DNA of 64,000 nucleotides, taken from positions 41,482,999 to 41,546,998 of the forward strand of contig ML664161.1 in the NCBI GenBank assembly GCA_007570785.1, given 5' to 3'. Both the position numbers and the translations under genes were made by a program. This DNA comes from Antilocapra americana (lineage: Eukaryota; Chordata; Mammalia; Artiodactyla; Antilocapridae). The notes beneath the pieces are model-generated. The model was given only the letters and a program-made list of their open reading frames with translations. It did not search any database and had not been told where the DNA came from. How positions within the stretch are numbered: position 1 is the stretch's first letter; every line of letters begins with the position of its first letter. Below, piece by piece: positions 44,367-55,581 of the stretch.

Positions 44367-44785
44367 CAGAGAAGGCAGTGGCAGCCCACTCCAGTGCTCT
44401 TGCCCAGAAAATCTCATGGATGGAGGAGCCTGGTGGGCTGCAGTCCATGGGGCCCCTAGGAGTCGGACACGACTGCGTGACTTCACTTTCACTTTTCACT
44501 TTCACGCATTGGAGAAGGAAGTGGCAACCCACTCCAGTGTTCTTGCCTGGAAAATCCCAGGGACAGAGGAGCCTGGTAGGCTGTAGTCCATGGAGTCTCT
44601 AAGAGTCAGACATGACTGAGCGACTTCACTTTCACTTTTCACTTTCAAGCATTGGAGAAGGAAATGGCAACCCACTGCAGTGTTCTTGCCTGGAGAATCC
44701 CAGGGACGGGGGAGCCTGGTGGGCTTCCGTCTATGGGATCTCACAGAGTCGGACATAACTGAAGCGACTTAGCAGCAGCAGCAGC
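44367..44785 (+). repeat. Trimeric Bov-A SINE with 12-bp TSD
   Basis: Three Bov-A monomers in head-to-tail order, starting near 44367, 44511 and 44654. They are separated by two near-identical linkers ('cttcactttcacttttcact' at 44481 and at 44624), and the last ends in (agc)n. A single pair of flanking repeats agaaatgggtca (44355-44366 and 44786-44797) brackets all three. Usual Bov-A2 elements are dimers. Confidence 0.95.
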
Positions 44786-44902
44786 AGAAATGGGTCAAGA
44801 AAAGCACGTGAATGGATGGGACCAGGGTGGTCTTGGTGGAAGTGATATGTACAATAATGTAGAGATGGAGGCCAGGGCCAACACAGAATTCTACATATTA
44901 GT

Positions 44903-45104
44903 GTTGAAAGTGTTAGTAAGTTGTGTCTGACTCTTTACAGCGCCATGGACTATAGCCTGCCAGACTCCTCTGTCCATGGAATTCTCAAGGCAAGAATACT
45001 GAAGTGGGTTGTCATTCCCTTCTCCAGGGGGTCTTCCTGACCCAGGGATAGAACCTGGGGCTTCCAAATTGCAGGCAGATTCTTACCCTCTGAGACAGGG
45101 AATA
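44903..45104 (-). repeat. Bov-tA SINE
   Basis: Reversed copy with body 'gtgtctgactctttacagcg' and head 'gggtcttcctgacccaggga'. Confidence 0.93.
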
Positions 45105-45246
45105 ATCAAAGGCCCCAGGGAAGGAGGTAAGTTTGGTTTGCTAGCCAATACCAGGGAAGAGAGTCACTGAGAAGTTTACTGAAGGGAAACATAAAGTGTT
45201 TATAAATAATGGAAGATGAGAATTCATGGTGTTCATGCTAATTGAG

Positions 45247-45469
45247 GGGACTTCCTTGCTGGCTCAGAAGGTAAAGAATCTGCCTACAGTGCAAGAGACC
45301 TGGGTTTGATTCCTGCATTGGGAAGATCCCCTGGAGAAGGCAATGGCAACTCACTATAGTATTCTTGCCTAGAGAATCTCATGGATAGAGGAGCGTGGTA
45401 GGCTACAGTTCATGGGGTCTCAAAGAGCCAGACACAACTGAACAACTGAGCATACAAAGAGACAAGGTG
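45247..45469 (+). repeat. Bov-tA SINE with 12-bp TSD
   Basis: Full copy from 'gggacttccttgctggctca'. Flanking repeats atgctaattgag at 45235-45246 and 45470-45481. Confidence 0.95.
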
Positions 45470-45484
45470 ATGCTAATTGAGAAT

Positions 45485-45975
45485 GAAAATCTAGGACCCT
45501 GGAATAAGTCCGTTGGTGTCTACACACTTGATTGAAATAAGTTCTACTTTTCACTGGTCGGGAATGAGTCTTCAGTTTGGTCTGGTAAAGCTCTGGAGAC
45601 TGGGGGAAGGAGTCTCGGTGTTCATGGTGCGTTAGCAACTCCAGCTGGTTAGATGAGTTGCAATAAAGAAACATTCACTCGCTGTATCTCCTGGCCATAA
45701 GCCTTAGTCGGTGGAACATTTTCCTTTTTCAAAAGTAATGCGGAGTGACTGGATCTAGATTGGAAGCCATTTTAAGGGTCTGTTAGCCTGTAGACAACAG
45801 GAAGCCCCTGAAGTGCACCGAGAAGAGATTGGCACAGACAGACTTCTGTCCTGGGGGCTGGGAGCATGCAGAGCAGCGTCCTGATGGGAACCACAGAGAG
45901 GAGTTGACCATCCACGACTCTTCCAAAGAGAAAGCAATTTAGTCATCTGAAAAGACACTAACACAAAAAATGGGG
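45485..45975. other. No gene recognised
   Basis: Unique-looking, moderate GC; small frames without domains. Confidence 0.5.
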
Positions 45976-45979
45976 AAAG

Positions 45980-46520
45980 ACACAGCCCCTGCCTTCCCAG
46001 GAAGTGTTAATATTTTGATTGTCGGGATGAGCTTGCTGTAAAGAGGCCAGCCTGCTCTTAAAACTGCACTGGCTGGTGCTGCCCGAGCTTCAGCAGGGCT
46101 TGAGGAGGCTCTGCTGGGGGTGTCTATTAACAGTCTAGGCACAAGCTAGGAGCCAATGCATGCAAATGAAAAACAAACAAACCCAAAGGTGGGGTGGAGA
46201 GAAGGAGGTGCAGGGGGAGGGCCAGGGAGTAGCTGAAACAGGCAATCCACCCACCCAATGAATTCTTCCAAACTGCACAGGCTTGGCTGCGCGTGCACCT
46301 CCCTCGTTAATCTCCTTTTTGCATCCCTGTTTTGTGGCTGTCAGAACTCCATATTATGCAAATTGGGTTTAAGCAATTAAGGCAATAATGTTTCCCTTGA
46401 AGAGTTTGACAAGGTGGTGGGAGCTTGGACTGAATTTTATAGACAGGAGCTTGGATGCTTATTTACCTACAAATAGAAGAGGAACAAGACAAGGGAGAAC
46501 ACAGCAGCGCTATTCTTCAC
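45980..46520. promoter_or_regulatory. Candidate enhancer-like block with two octamer motifs
   Basis: Repeat-free and locally GC-richer. It carries perfect octamer motifs ATGCAAAT at 46160-46167 and 46356-46363, both plus strand, plus 'taagcaattaaggcaataatg' cores near 46371-46390. POU-type factors are known to bind this octamer. No CpG island or exon was seen, so a distal element is more likely than a promoter. Confidence 0.4.
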
Positions 46521-46529
46521 CCTGAGCTG

Positions 46530-47800
46530 TGCTGCTGACTTTCTTTTCTTCAGTTGTTTCACAGTAGAACAAAGGGTCACTCCACGGCATTAGCGGGTGG
46601 TAAATTTAGAACAGATGAACACTTTTCACAAGATATAGAGTTAACCTGTTGAATTTGCTTCAGAAGGCCATGGAATACAGTGTTCTGGCAGATTTTAAAG
46701 AGGACTGAGTGATTTCATGACAAATAACATTTGAAGCCAATGGGGTTCCATCCTCTGTTTGGGGTCATGAGCTGGTTGTCCTGCAGCTACAGAGAAACAA
46801 GGCCAGAAACCTGGACTTTGTCTTCAGTAAACCACAGTGTGCAATAGATGAGAATGTTACAATCATTTTCCTCAGAAAAATCCACTGTCATTAGGAAACC
46901 AGATATGATGCATCAGACTCTTAATTAGGGATAGCACATTCCACATTTCTGTACTTAGGGGAACAATACCCAGATGATGCTGTGCTCAGCTTGAGCACAT
47001 GGCTGAAAACCCCCCTCCTACATCTTCCCAGAGATAGTGTTTTATAATATCCTTTACTGAAGTCCCTGAATACAACTGTGACTATTTCCCTTTTCCCAGC
47101 AGCATGCTTGAGGCTTCTCAAAATGTCAGAGTATCAGGAGAAAATGATACTCACTCTTATAATAAATACCTGGCATTTAATAAGTGTTAAGCCTCTCATT
47201 CATTGAGCAATAAATGGTTAGAAAATACCTACTATGCCTTTAGCTCTTTCTCTCTCTGTGTGAGAGAGAGACAGAGATAGACAGAAAGTGAGATTATGAA
47301 TAACAGTAAAAATAAAAGATGGCTTTCTCATCATTCTTGATTATTCTGTTACCATATCCCTCACTTCTGGTTCCTTATAGACAGCTTTTCAGTTTCCCTC
47401 ACATGGAAATCTTTATCTTTTCTCAAGATTCCTCCTTCTAAAAGTATAATCCCTGTCACCCACTATCAACATCTGTAGGTACTCTCACTTTCCCTTAATT
47501 CTTCAAAATTCTCTGAGAAGAGTCAATGGTTGTTGGAACCACTTCCTCCCTTCCATACATCCCTCAAAAAATGGAATTCTGATCCCTGCTCCCTGAAATA
47601 ATTTTCTTAAAAATGAAAACAAATATCCAATATATTATTGGATATCCAAAATCCAAAATCCAAATATCCAGAAAAGATCAATCCTTCTCCTGATCTCACT
47701 CTCCTTGATTGTTCTACAGCATTCTATACCCTATTATCCCTCTTGAAACTTTGATTTGCCTGCAACTTATCTTTCTGTTAATTCTCTTTCTCACTGTTTT
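46530..47800. other. No gene recognised
   Basis: Includes a (tc)n/(ga)n patch near 47246-47290 and an inverted repeat at 47623-47645 (atatccaat ... attggatat) followed by a small 'ccaaaat' tandem. No coding signal. Confidence 0.5.
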
Positions 47801-47814
47801 TCTTTCTGTTTATT

Positions 47815-48080
47815 CATTCAGTGATTTCTTTATTCATTTCATCTAGTAGACATGCATTACATTTCTACCCTATGCTGAGAACTGTGGTATGTTCTGAGAC
47901 TACAACATCATGAAGACACAGTCCCAGCTTTATGTCTATGGGGATACAATAAATGCAAATGAATTATAGTATAGCAAGTTCAGTGTCATGGTAGTGCAAA
48001 TGGAGTGTGATTGGAGGCAGAGAGAAAGGACATAAAACCTGTGGGATTGAGCATCAAGGAAAGCATCTTGAAAGAAGTGG
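47815..48080. repeat. Unassigned ancient interspersed repeat
   Basis: Word order ('ctatgctgagaactgtggta', 'cagtcccagctttatgtct', 'catcaaggaaagcatcttga') matches a common old mammalian repeat whose family I cannot name. Confidence 0.35.
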
Positions 48081-48084
48081 CAAT

Positions 48085-48970
48085 TGAGTTGAGTTAGAAA
48101 TTTTAAAGAATGGGTTAACCATGTATCTCCTAAAAGTAAATGTTCCCCAAGATTCCCTGCTCAGCTCTCTTCCCAGTCAGCTTCAGACTTCCTATGGCTT
48201 TAACTCTGGAAAAGCATGGATGCCTCACTAGCATACATCTCAACAGTAATTTCTAGTAAGTCTTGCTTTTCTAATAGAAATTCTCACCTAGATTTTGAAC
48301 ATCTTAGTGGAAACTTCTCTAAATAGCACATCTGAATATTAGCCCTGCCCATATAGCTTCCTTTTGGCCAGAGTACCTAGTCCAATTTCATAATACTCTT
48401 TCAGTGAGCCACTAAAACTTGAAACTGTGGAGGCATTTTGAGGTTCTCATTCTTCTGCTTTAAATTGCACAACACATTGGTCCCTAACATTTGGAGACTT
48501 TATCTCCCAGAGAAATATCATCTCTCTTTTTTTTTTCCTTTTTAGCCCACAGCCATGATTGTCATCAAATCTCATTATGAACAGTGATGATTTCCCATCT
48601 TAGCTCCCTGAATTGAGTCTCATGGAAATGCTTACAAAGGAAGTCTATGCAGTTTTTTAAACATTGTATTCCCCACTCTTACCTTTTCAGCATCATCTTT
48701 TCTCATTCTTTCATTCCTGTCTTGCACCCATACCAGATGGCTTCTGCTCACCTGTATAAGTCATTTTTGTCTGTATCTCTATGCCATTTTTCACAGTGTT
48801 CCTTTTTGTATAATAACCTCCTCCTTTTTCTGATGGTGAAATTTAATTTATTCTTCATGTCCTAGTTTCAATGCCATCTTCCTGTAATTCTCTAGGAAGA
48901 ATTAATTACTTCCTTTGCAGTTAGAGATAGGTAAATAGATACAAAAATATAGCTATACGTCTATCTGTTT
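48085..48970. other. No gene recognised
   Basis: Unique-looking, T-rich; a T-run near 48528-48537. Confidence 0.5.
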
Positions 48971-48972
48971 AT

Positions 48973-48975
<3 letters not shown>

Positions 48976-49006
<31 letters not shown>
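48976..49006. repeat. (TA)n microsatellite
   Basis: About 15 uninterrupted TA units. Confidence 0.97.
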
Positions 49007-49009
<3 letters not shown>

Positions 49010-49105
49010 AAAACAAGAGCATGCATCATCTTATAATAAAGCTGGCCAAGCCTATGTCTGCCCACTAGACTGAATCTACTTGAGAAAAAGTTCTGGGTCT
49101 TGTAC

Positions 49106-49316
49106 CTGGGCTACCCTGGTGCCTCTAGTAATAAAGAACCCACCTGCCAATGCAAGAGATGTAAGAGATGCTGGTTTGATCCCTGGGTCAGGAAGATCCC
49201 CTGGAGAAGGGAATGACAACCCACTCTGGAATTCTTGCCTGGAGAGAAGCCTGGCAGTTTACAGTCCATGGGGCTGCAAAGAATTAGATATGACTGAAGC
49301 AACTTAGCACGTACAC
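49106..49316 (+). repeat. Bov-tA SINE
   Basis: Diverged head ('gggctaccctggtgcctcta'), normal body; about 13 bases after 'gcctggag' are missing relative to other copies. Confidence 0.92.
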
Positions 49317-49319
49317 AGG

Positions 49320-49900
49320 CTTATACTAGTGCTCAAGATATGCCCATACGCTCATCTGCAGAGTGAAACTCTATTTTCTAGCTCTCAGTTTCCTAGTGTT
49401 CTGAAGAACCAGAGATTCTCATTATTAAAAATAAAGTAGATGGTTTAATATTGGTAGAGAGAAATTAAGATTGTAATGTGAAGTAAAGAGAACAATCCAA
49501 ATGATTTGGTTACAAAAATCTGCTGCCCTGTCTAGAAAGTGGAATAGGGAAGGCTTTGAAGAGTTGGCACAGAGCTTTAAGCAATCTTTAACTTAATACG
49601 CTGAGTCTGGAGAGTTGTAACTTAGCCGATCTAGCTGAGTAAGGTGAGTTTGTATACTTCATACTAGTTTGTAAACCATGATTGCTTGGCACTGTAGTTA
49701 AAAAAAAATGATGCTGTCTGCAACTTGAAGCAGCTGGCTGTATGTGAATATTGGAGGTGAGACATTTGGAAGGAGGAGTGACAAGGACAAAGTTTAAATT
49801 CTATGCCTAGAGTCTGCATTCATGCAGTCCATTTGCATCTCTCCTGGTCTTTTCAGGACAGAAAGGCAGAGACAAAGGTAGCTCCAAGGGTGGGTGATGA
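49320..49900. other. No gene recognised
   Basis: Unique-looking sequence. Confidence 0.5.
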
Positions 49901-49905
49901 AATCA

Positions 49906-49960
49906 GTTGTGTGTGTGGTGGGCGGGTGAGTGGTGGGCGGGGGAGGAGGGGAGGGGGGTA
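49906..49960 (+). repeat. GT/G-rich tract, potential G-quadruplex
   Basis: Follows a short (gt)n run. G-runs at 49920-49922, 49924-49926, 49935-49937, 49939-49943, 49948-49951 and 49953-49958. Confidence 0.75.
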
Positions 49961-49964
49961 GTTT

Positions 49965-50635
49965 TATCAGAGACTGCTGCTTAAAAGCACTAACTACTTG
50001 AAACAGATTTTGGATGGCCTTGTCCCTTTTTAATTGAATGGGCCTTTTAGGAGGTGCTGACAGCTTGCCCCCAGGTGAAGAGAGTAACAGAAGGAGAGAT
50101 GATGACAATGAAAAACCCAGGCAATGGAAGGCTTTGGGGAATTAGTCAAAGATAGTAGGGATGTGGCCAGAAGGGGTATTTGAGCCCAAGAAGAAGGTGA
50201 GATCTTGACTGAGGGGGAGTGCCTGGAGAGAGGGAGAGATCTAAAGGAGAAGACAATTGGGAAGAAGGGATGAAAAACTGGAGAGAAAAAAGACACACTT
50301 AACCTGCTTTAAATTTTACCCGAGGCATGCACTGGCTTTGTATTTTGACTTCAGAAGTCAGATTGCTAAAAAGGAAAATCTTCTATTTTTTGTTCCCAAA
50401 TTCTCTTTGCAACCCAATATAATTATCATAGAAAATTTAAATTTTATCTTGGCAACAATAGCTGAAATAAAAATCCCTGAAAATGAACAAGATGGCTTAG
50501 GTAGTATATTGGGGAAAAAAATAAAACCAATATTCATACTAATTATGAGCCACTTGAAATAGTACTCAAATATTTCCACCTGCCCATTGATAAATATGCA
50601 TGAAATAAAGAAGTTTAGTAGAATTATTGTCAATT
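49965..50635. other. No gene recognised; purine-rich
   Basis: 50080-50290 is G/A-rich. The overlapping frames on both strands at 50257-50633 have no domain. Confidence 0.45.
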
Positions 50636-50826
50636 AAGTTCATGTCAACAAATACTTCTTGATAGCTGGACACTGTATTAGGTTCTGTGGATAAGATGCA
50701 TAAGACAAGGTCATAATCAAATATTTACAGAGGACTTACTACAGCCAGAAATTATTCTAGTTACTATGATAAGATGAAGCCTAACACTACTGCCACTATG
50801 GGTGGGACTTTTCTCCTTGAGTACTT

Positions 50827-51055
50827 CTTAGATGTCCTGGTGGCTCAGTGATAAAGAATCCACCTGCAGTGCAGGAGGCTGCCTATAGTACAGAGGACGT
50901 GGGCTCAATCCCTGGGTCAGGAAGATTCCCTGGAGAAGGAAATGGCAACTCACTCCAGTATTCTTGCCTGGGAAATCCCATGGACAGAGGAGCGTGGCAG
51001 ACTACAGTCCATGGGGTCGCAAGAGTCAGATACAACTTAGCGACTAAACCACCAC
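50827..51055 (+). repeat. Bov-tA SINE with an enlarged head
   Basis: Head 'gatgtcctggtggctcagtg' followed by about 20 extra bases ('aggctgcctatagtacagag') before the normal 'gggctcaatccctggg' block, then the full body. Confidence 0.93.
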
Positions 51056-51059
51056 CACT

Positions 51060-53190
51060 TATTAGTAGCAAAATTTGTTTACAGTGATGGTTAGATTGTA
51101 TATATTGGCTACTTAATTATATTTGTGTTCAGGTAACTAATACTAATGTGACACAATGTTTAATAAGAAATAGTAAAACATATTTTAATACTAGAAAATC
51201 TGAAAAGAAAGATGGCTGAATCAGTGAAGGCACAACCAAGGAAACATAAATCCCTCAAAGCATTTAGATAAAGGAAATTAAATCCCCCGAATTTGTTACA
51301 CAAGTTATAGAACTGTAAGAAGCTGAGCAGAGGTCACTGAGGTACCCAGAGATGAGCACAAGCTGAAGTCAGTGGGAAGAATTGCATTACCAGGACCAGG
51401 GGACTGATCTCCATAGGAGATGTAGTCACAGCCAAAGATGGGGACCAATGTAGAGACGAGTGGAGAGACACCCGGCCTCTCCCATGCCCCTGGTCTCTCA
51501 TTTTCTGCCAGTGCTTCTCACTGAATGAATGAATTAGCTGACACGGGAGCCTGGGAAACACAGCCTGAACCAGTCACTCCACAGCGACTCAGAAGAGAAG
51601 AGGAAGAATGAGGAATGACTCATAGAGTTGTTAACAGAAGACTGAGGCATTTAAAAATTTTAAGAATTTATTTGAGCTAGGGAAAAACTTACATAGAGAA
51701 AACACAGATGCAAAGTAAGAAAATAATTGATTGGCTATAGCTTGAAACCTGGTGCTGCTTGTGATCAGTTAGTTGTCCTTAGGTTTCAGTCTCCTAACCT
51801 TGAGGTATTTATAGCCTTAGATTTTGATTTGTCACCAAACTAAACTCGAACAGCTTGGCATTAGAGTCACCTCAGTCTAATGGCCTCCTTGTTTAATTAA
51901 TTTAACAGAGTAACAGAGCCAAGAAACTGCAGAGAGGTATATATTCCCCCAAATCCACTTGAATGCCAAGAACGTTGTGTCTAATATTCTTTATAAGCTC
52001 CTTTTTATATTGCACTGAATCTGAACCTGAAGCAATGATTTGTTGAGTGTAAGGCAACAAACGGTGGAAGGATGGTTAGGAGGGGGTCACTTAAGGCTAC
52101 CCCACACCAGTGCTACAGTGTGGTGCTTGAGAGCCACAGAATTAACAAAGAAAGCAGCTTTTCTCACCTTGTCTTCGCAGTTGTTCCTGAACTGCTCTCT
52201 GCATTTCTCTCTCAGTTTCACGTGTTGGCCATGTGAATCTGGCCATTTTCAGCTTGATACACCCTGATTTAGGCATCAAGATCTTGTATTCATTTCCTAA
52301 AGGTTAGGCTGTCATCACTTTTCATTCCCTGTCTCATTTCCTCGACTTCTTCCTCGTGTGAGCGTTTCTTTATGCTAACTTCTTTCTTTCTAGTGGGAGG
52401 GAGTTTGCTTTAGTTGGTAAGCTTTAGGAAGGGTCAGTTCCAACTGCAACCTCAGTGCAGCTGCAAAAGTCAGCTTTCTGTCTGAAATTTGCTGTGCACT
52501 ACTAAAGGAGTGGATGTAGTTCTGAACTGGGGTCAGGAAAGAGGTTATTATGTAGCTGGTGATAGTATGGCATGTGATCCAATCCTTAAAGAGTATTACT
52601 GTTATTATTTTGTTGTTTTAGCAAGATTTTTTTATACCATTTTGCTTTCATGGTTTTGTATTCTTCCTTTCACCATAATGGTTGGATGATGTGGACTGAA
52701 GGGTGAAAAGATTTAGGTATATTTTCCTACATTCTGGTGGCCAGGCTTTGAAGTCTTCTCCAGATTCTGCTTTTAATATGAGATCGAGCTAGTTCCAGTC
52801 CCCAGATGAAGTATATTGTTTCAAAACGGGATAACCTTTATCTAGCACAGTGTCTGCCTTGTAGTAAGCCTTCTTTTCATAAATATAAAAATCTTTTTAC
52901 AAGGTTCATCAAGTCTTTCAGATGAGGAACATTTCATTTAAATCTGAAAAGATCATCACATTAAAAGACAAATGATACCCTGCTTTTCCAAGGTGATTAA
53001 TGATTTCTAGCTTTATGCCTCTTGTGACAAATAACTCCATAGATGGGAACTTTGAGGAAGAGATTGTCTGAATTCAAACCTACCGTTACCTGAACTGTAG
53101 AGGAAAACCTACACTTCACCTTGCATGGCAGATAGAAGAATGCCTTACAGTTGCTGGTCAACCTAGAACAAATCAAGTGACTGCAAGCTC
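51060..53190. other. Repeat-poor, no gene recognised
   Basis: About 2.1 kb. 51660-51910 has the look of an old LTR or other interspersed repeat, but I could not name it. No exon supported. Confidence 0.45.
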
Positions 53191-53194
53191 AGAA

Positions 53195-53310
53195 CTCTGA
53201 TTTTGTAAAATGTGAAAATAGTTTGTATATATAGCTCATGGTTTTAATGAGGACTCGGTGAATTCATGTGTATGAAAGTGCTTTATAAATGCTAAAGCAT
53301 TATAAAAGTA
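53195..53310 (+). repeat. MIR-like SINE 3' part
   Basis: 'tgattttgtaaaatgtgaaa' then 'aatgaggactcggtgaattc' and 'gtgctttataaatgctaaag' follow the MIR 3' order. Confidence 0.6.
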
Positions 53311-53379
53311 AAATATTATAACATCACCTTCAAACCTCATTTCTAATTGCTCAAGAAATGAATTACCTACCATGGGGTT

Positions 53380-53570
53380 GTTCTGTCACAGTGCAGTGGT
53401 TGGCGTATCACGGCTGCAGCCATCTAATTAAATGCTAGCGGAAACACCTCTGGTACTGGTATAAGCCTATTACATTTACAGGTAGAAGAAATTAGACTGG
53501 CAATTAGCCTCTAGCTTGGACAGCTTTGTTCATCAGCAAGCCTTTCTGAGCTGAAAAGGTTCTTAGTGAT
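53380..53570. promoter_or_regulatory. Candidate conserved non-coding element
   Basis: Repeat-free block with 'ccatctaattaaatgc' near 53421 and 'ctggcaattagcctc' near 53496. Composition-based call only. Confidence 0.28.
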
Positions 53571-53574
53571 CATC

Positions 53575-54005
53575 TATTCCAGTATCTGAATTACTTCATA
53601 AGAAAACTCCCTGTAAACCAGGGAAGAATGTCATAGCATTAACCATTACCAAAGTTGTAGCAGACGTAGGTGGCAGACAAAATCTGTATTTGCCTGCATT
53701 TGCTACCTCATCTACTTAATTTTCTTCTTTAATTTTCCATCTTTCCAGGTGTCACTTACTGATAATATTTTCACATGCCTTTATATGTTCCAACTCATTC
53801 TATTTAACGTCATCCTTCTAGCATATTGACAAATAAAGAGAAAGAGTAAAATTGGGAAAGCAAAAGACTCAGGCAGAGAGAAGGTAAAGGAAGGAAAGTT
53901 TTACTGGAGAAGCTGGAAAAATTTAGGGAGCAATGAAATGCAACAAGATGATGAGGATGGCTGGGCAGAAAGAAAGATGATTAAAAAGAAGTAGTTTGAA
54001 TACTA
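53575..54005. other. No gene recognised
   Basis: Unique-looking; purine-rich near 53830-53910. Confidence 0.45.
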
Positions 54006-54011
54006 GGATTT

Positions 54012-54238
54012 AGAACAGATGTTTCCTCATAGAGAACAGATTTGTGGTTGCCAAGGGGGAAAGAGGACAGGGGAGAGATGGGTTGGGAGTTTGGGGATAG
54101 TAGAGTCAAATTAATATATATATAGAATGGATAAACAACAAGGTCCTACTTATAATACAGGGGACTGTATTCAATAACCTGTGATAAACCATAATAGAAA
54201 GGAAAATGACAAGGTAAAAGTATATAAATAAGTATAAG
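54012..54238 (+). repeat. Old L1 3' end, left part
   Basis: 'gaacagatttgtggttgcca', 'gggagtttggggatagtag', 'atggataaacaacaaggtcc' and 'cctgtgataaaccataatag' are L1 3' UTR wording. The element resumes at about 54821 after the composite insertion. Confidence 0.85.
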
Positions 54239-54381
54239 TGAATCAGTGGTCACGCTCACCCACTGAATCAGTGGGTCCCCTCTCTTCTATAGGTCAGTAT
54301 CTCTTGTATTTAGCATTTATATTTGGTATATTTGATGTAACCTCATAGGACAATAAGTAGAGAAGGGAAACTGGGGTTCTA
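54239..54381. repeat. 110-bp copy of a downstream segment at a BovB 5' junction
   Basis: 54273-54382 is about 90 percent identical to 57151-57260 (one small indel, about 11 substitutions counted by eye). It sits between L1 sequence and a truncated BovB. Micro-repeats surround it: tgaatcagtgg at 54239-54249 and 54264-54274, and cagtggtcacg at 54244-54254 and 54383-54393. Confidence 0.88.
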
Positions 54382-54820
54382 CCAGTGGTCACGTATGGTT
54401 GTGAGAGCTGGACTGTAAAGAAGGCAGAATGCCAAAGACTTGATGCCTTTGAACAGTGGTGCTGGAGAAGACTCCTGAAAGTCTCTTTGACAGGAAGGAG
54501 ATCAAACCAGTCAATCTAAGGGAAAATCAACCCTAAATATTCACTGGAAGCACTGATCCTGAGGCTGAAGCTCCTGTATTTTGGTCATCTGATGTGAACA
54601 GACGACTCCTTGGAAAAGTCCCTGATACTGGGAAAGATCGAGGGCAGAAGAAGAAGAGGGCATCAGAGGATGAGATGGCTGGACGGCATCACTGATGAAA
54701 TGAAACTGAACTTGCGCAAACTCTGGGAGATAGTGAGGGACAAGGAGGCCTGGTGTGCTGCAGTCCATGGGGTCACAAAGAGTCAGACATGACTGGGAGA
54801 CTGAACAAGAACAACGTAAC
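54382..54820 (+). mobile_element. BovB LINE 3' portion, 5'-truncated
   Basis: Starts at 'ccagtggtcacgtatggttg' and runs through 'gaaaagtccctgatactggg' to the BovB 3' end with an (aac)-type tail. Only the decayed C-terminal coding region is present. Confidence 0.93.
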
Positions 54821-54875
54821 TGAATCACAGAAGAAATTAACATAGCATTGTAAATCAACTACAATCATATAAATT
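54821..54875 (+). repeat. Old L1 3' terminus, right part
   Basis: 'actgaatcacagaagaaatt' then 'cattgtaaatcaactac' completes the L1 3' UTR begun at 54012. Confidence 0.8.
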
Positions 54876-54879
54876 TTTA

Positions 54880-55427
54880 AAAAAACAAATGTCTGATATT
54901 TCCTCCTATACCTTTCTTGTTCTATTTTCTTCCAACTCAGGGTTACTCCTATGTTCCCATCTCAGCAAAAAGGTGATTTTCAGGCCACCTCTGACAGATA
55001 AGAATAATCAGAAATATCTGTTAAAGTAGATGAATAGTTGTATTAATATTTAGTATAATGTCATGCATTTTCATGGATCTAACATTCTTTGAGTCACAGA
55101 AGCCATGCTAATGTTTTCATTGCCAAATATACCTTGCTGTAATAGAATATTAAAAAAAATTGTTTATGTCAATTATCTCATTTTTCCTCATGGTAACTCA
55201 GAAATTTGAACACATACGTTTGACTCTGTTTTAGAGATTAAAAAGCTAAGGCCTGTGGCTATTAAGTACCTGGATATCACTCATCAAGTTTATAATCTAC
55301 AACTCAGTGTTGGAAGAGATGAATCTGATTCCCAAACCAAATAATCAGGATGTGGTGTAATAGGATCCAGAGCTGTTGCTTGGGCATTTTTAACATTTAC
55401 CATTCTTTCTAAAACTTTCCATAGTTT
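54880..55427. other. No gene recognised
   Basis: Unique-looking AT-rich sequence. Confidence 0.5.
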
Positions 55428-55438
55428 AGAAAACAGGG

Positions 55439-55569
55439 GATGACCCAGAGAGAGGGAATCGGGAGGGCGGAGGGGGGTTCTGGAAGGGGAACGTATGTAT
55501 ACCCATGGCAGATTCATGTCAATGTATGGCAAAACCAACACAATAAAGTAAAGAAAATTAAAAAAAAAA
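55439..55569 (+). mobile_element. Young bovine L1 3' terminus with 11-bp TSD
   Basis: About 130 bp of L1 3' UTR ('ggaggggggttctggaaggg', 'tcaatgtatggcaaaacc') with an A tail. Flanking repeats agaaaacaggg at 55428-55438 and 55570-55580. Confidence 0.94.
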
Positions 55570-55581
55570 AGAAAACAGGGC

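Noticed and set aside
44367..44785. Regular spaced repeats that could suggest a CRISPR-like array
   Set aside because: Unit sequence is Bov-A with a TSD and (agc)n tail; this is a eukaryotic genome.
50358..50633. 91-codon minus-strand hydrophobic frame
   Set aside because: AT-rich sequence with an overlapping frame on the other strand; no conserved domain or signal.
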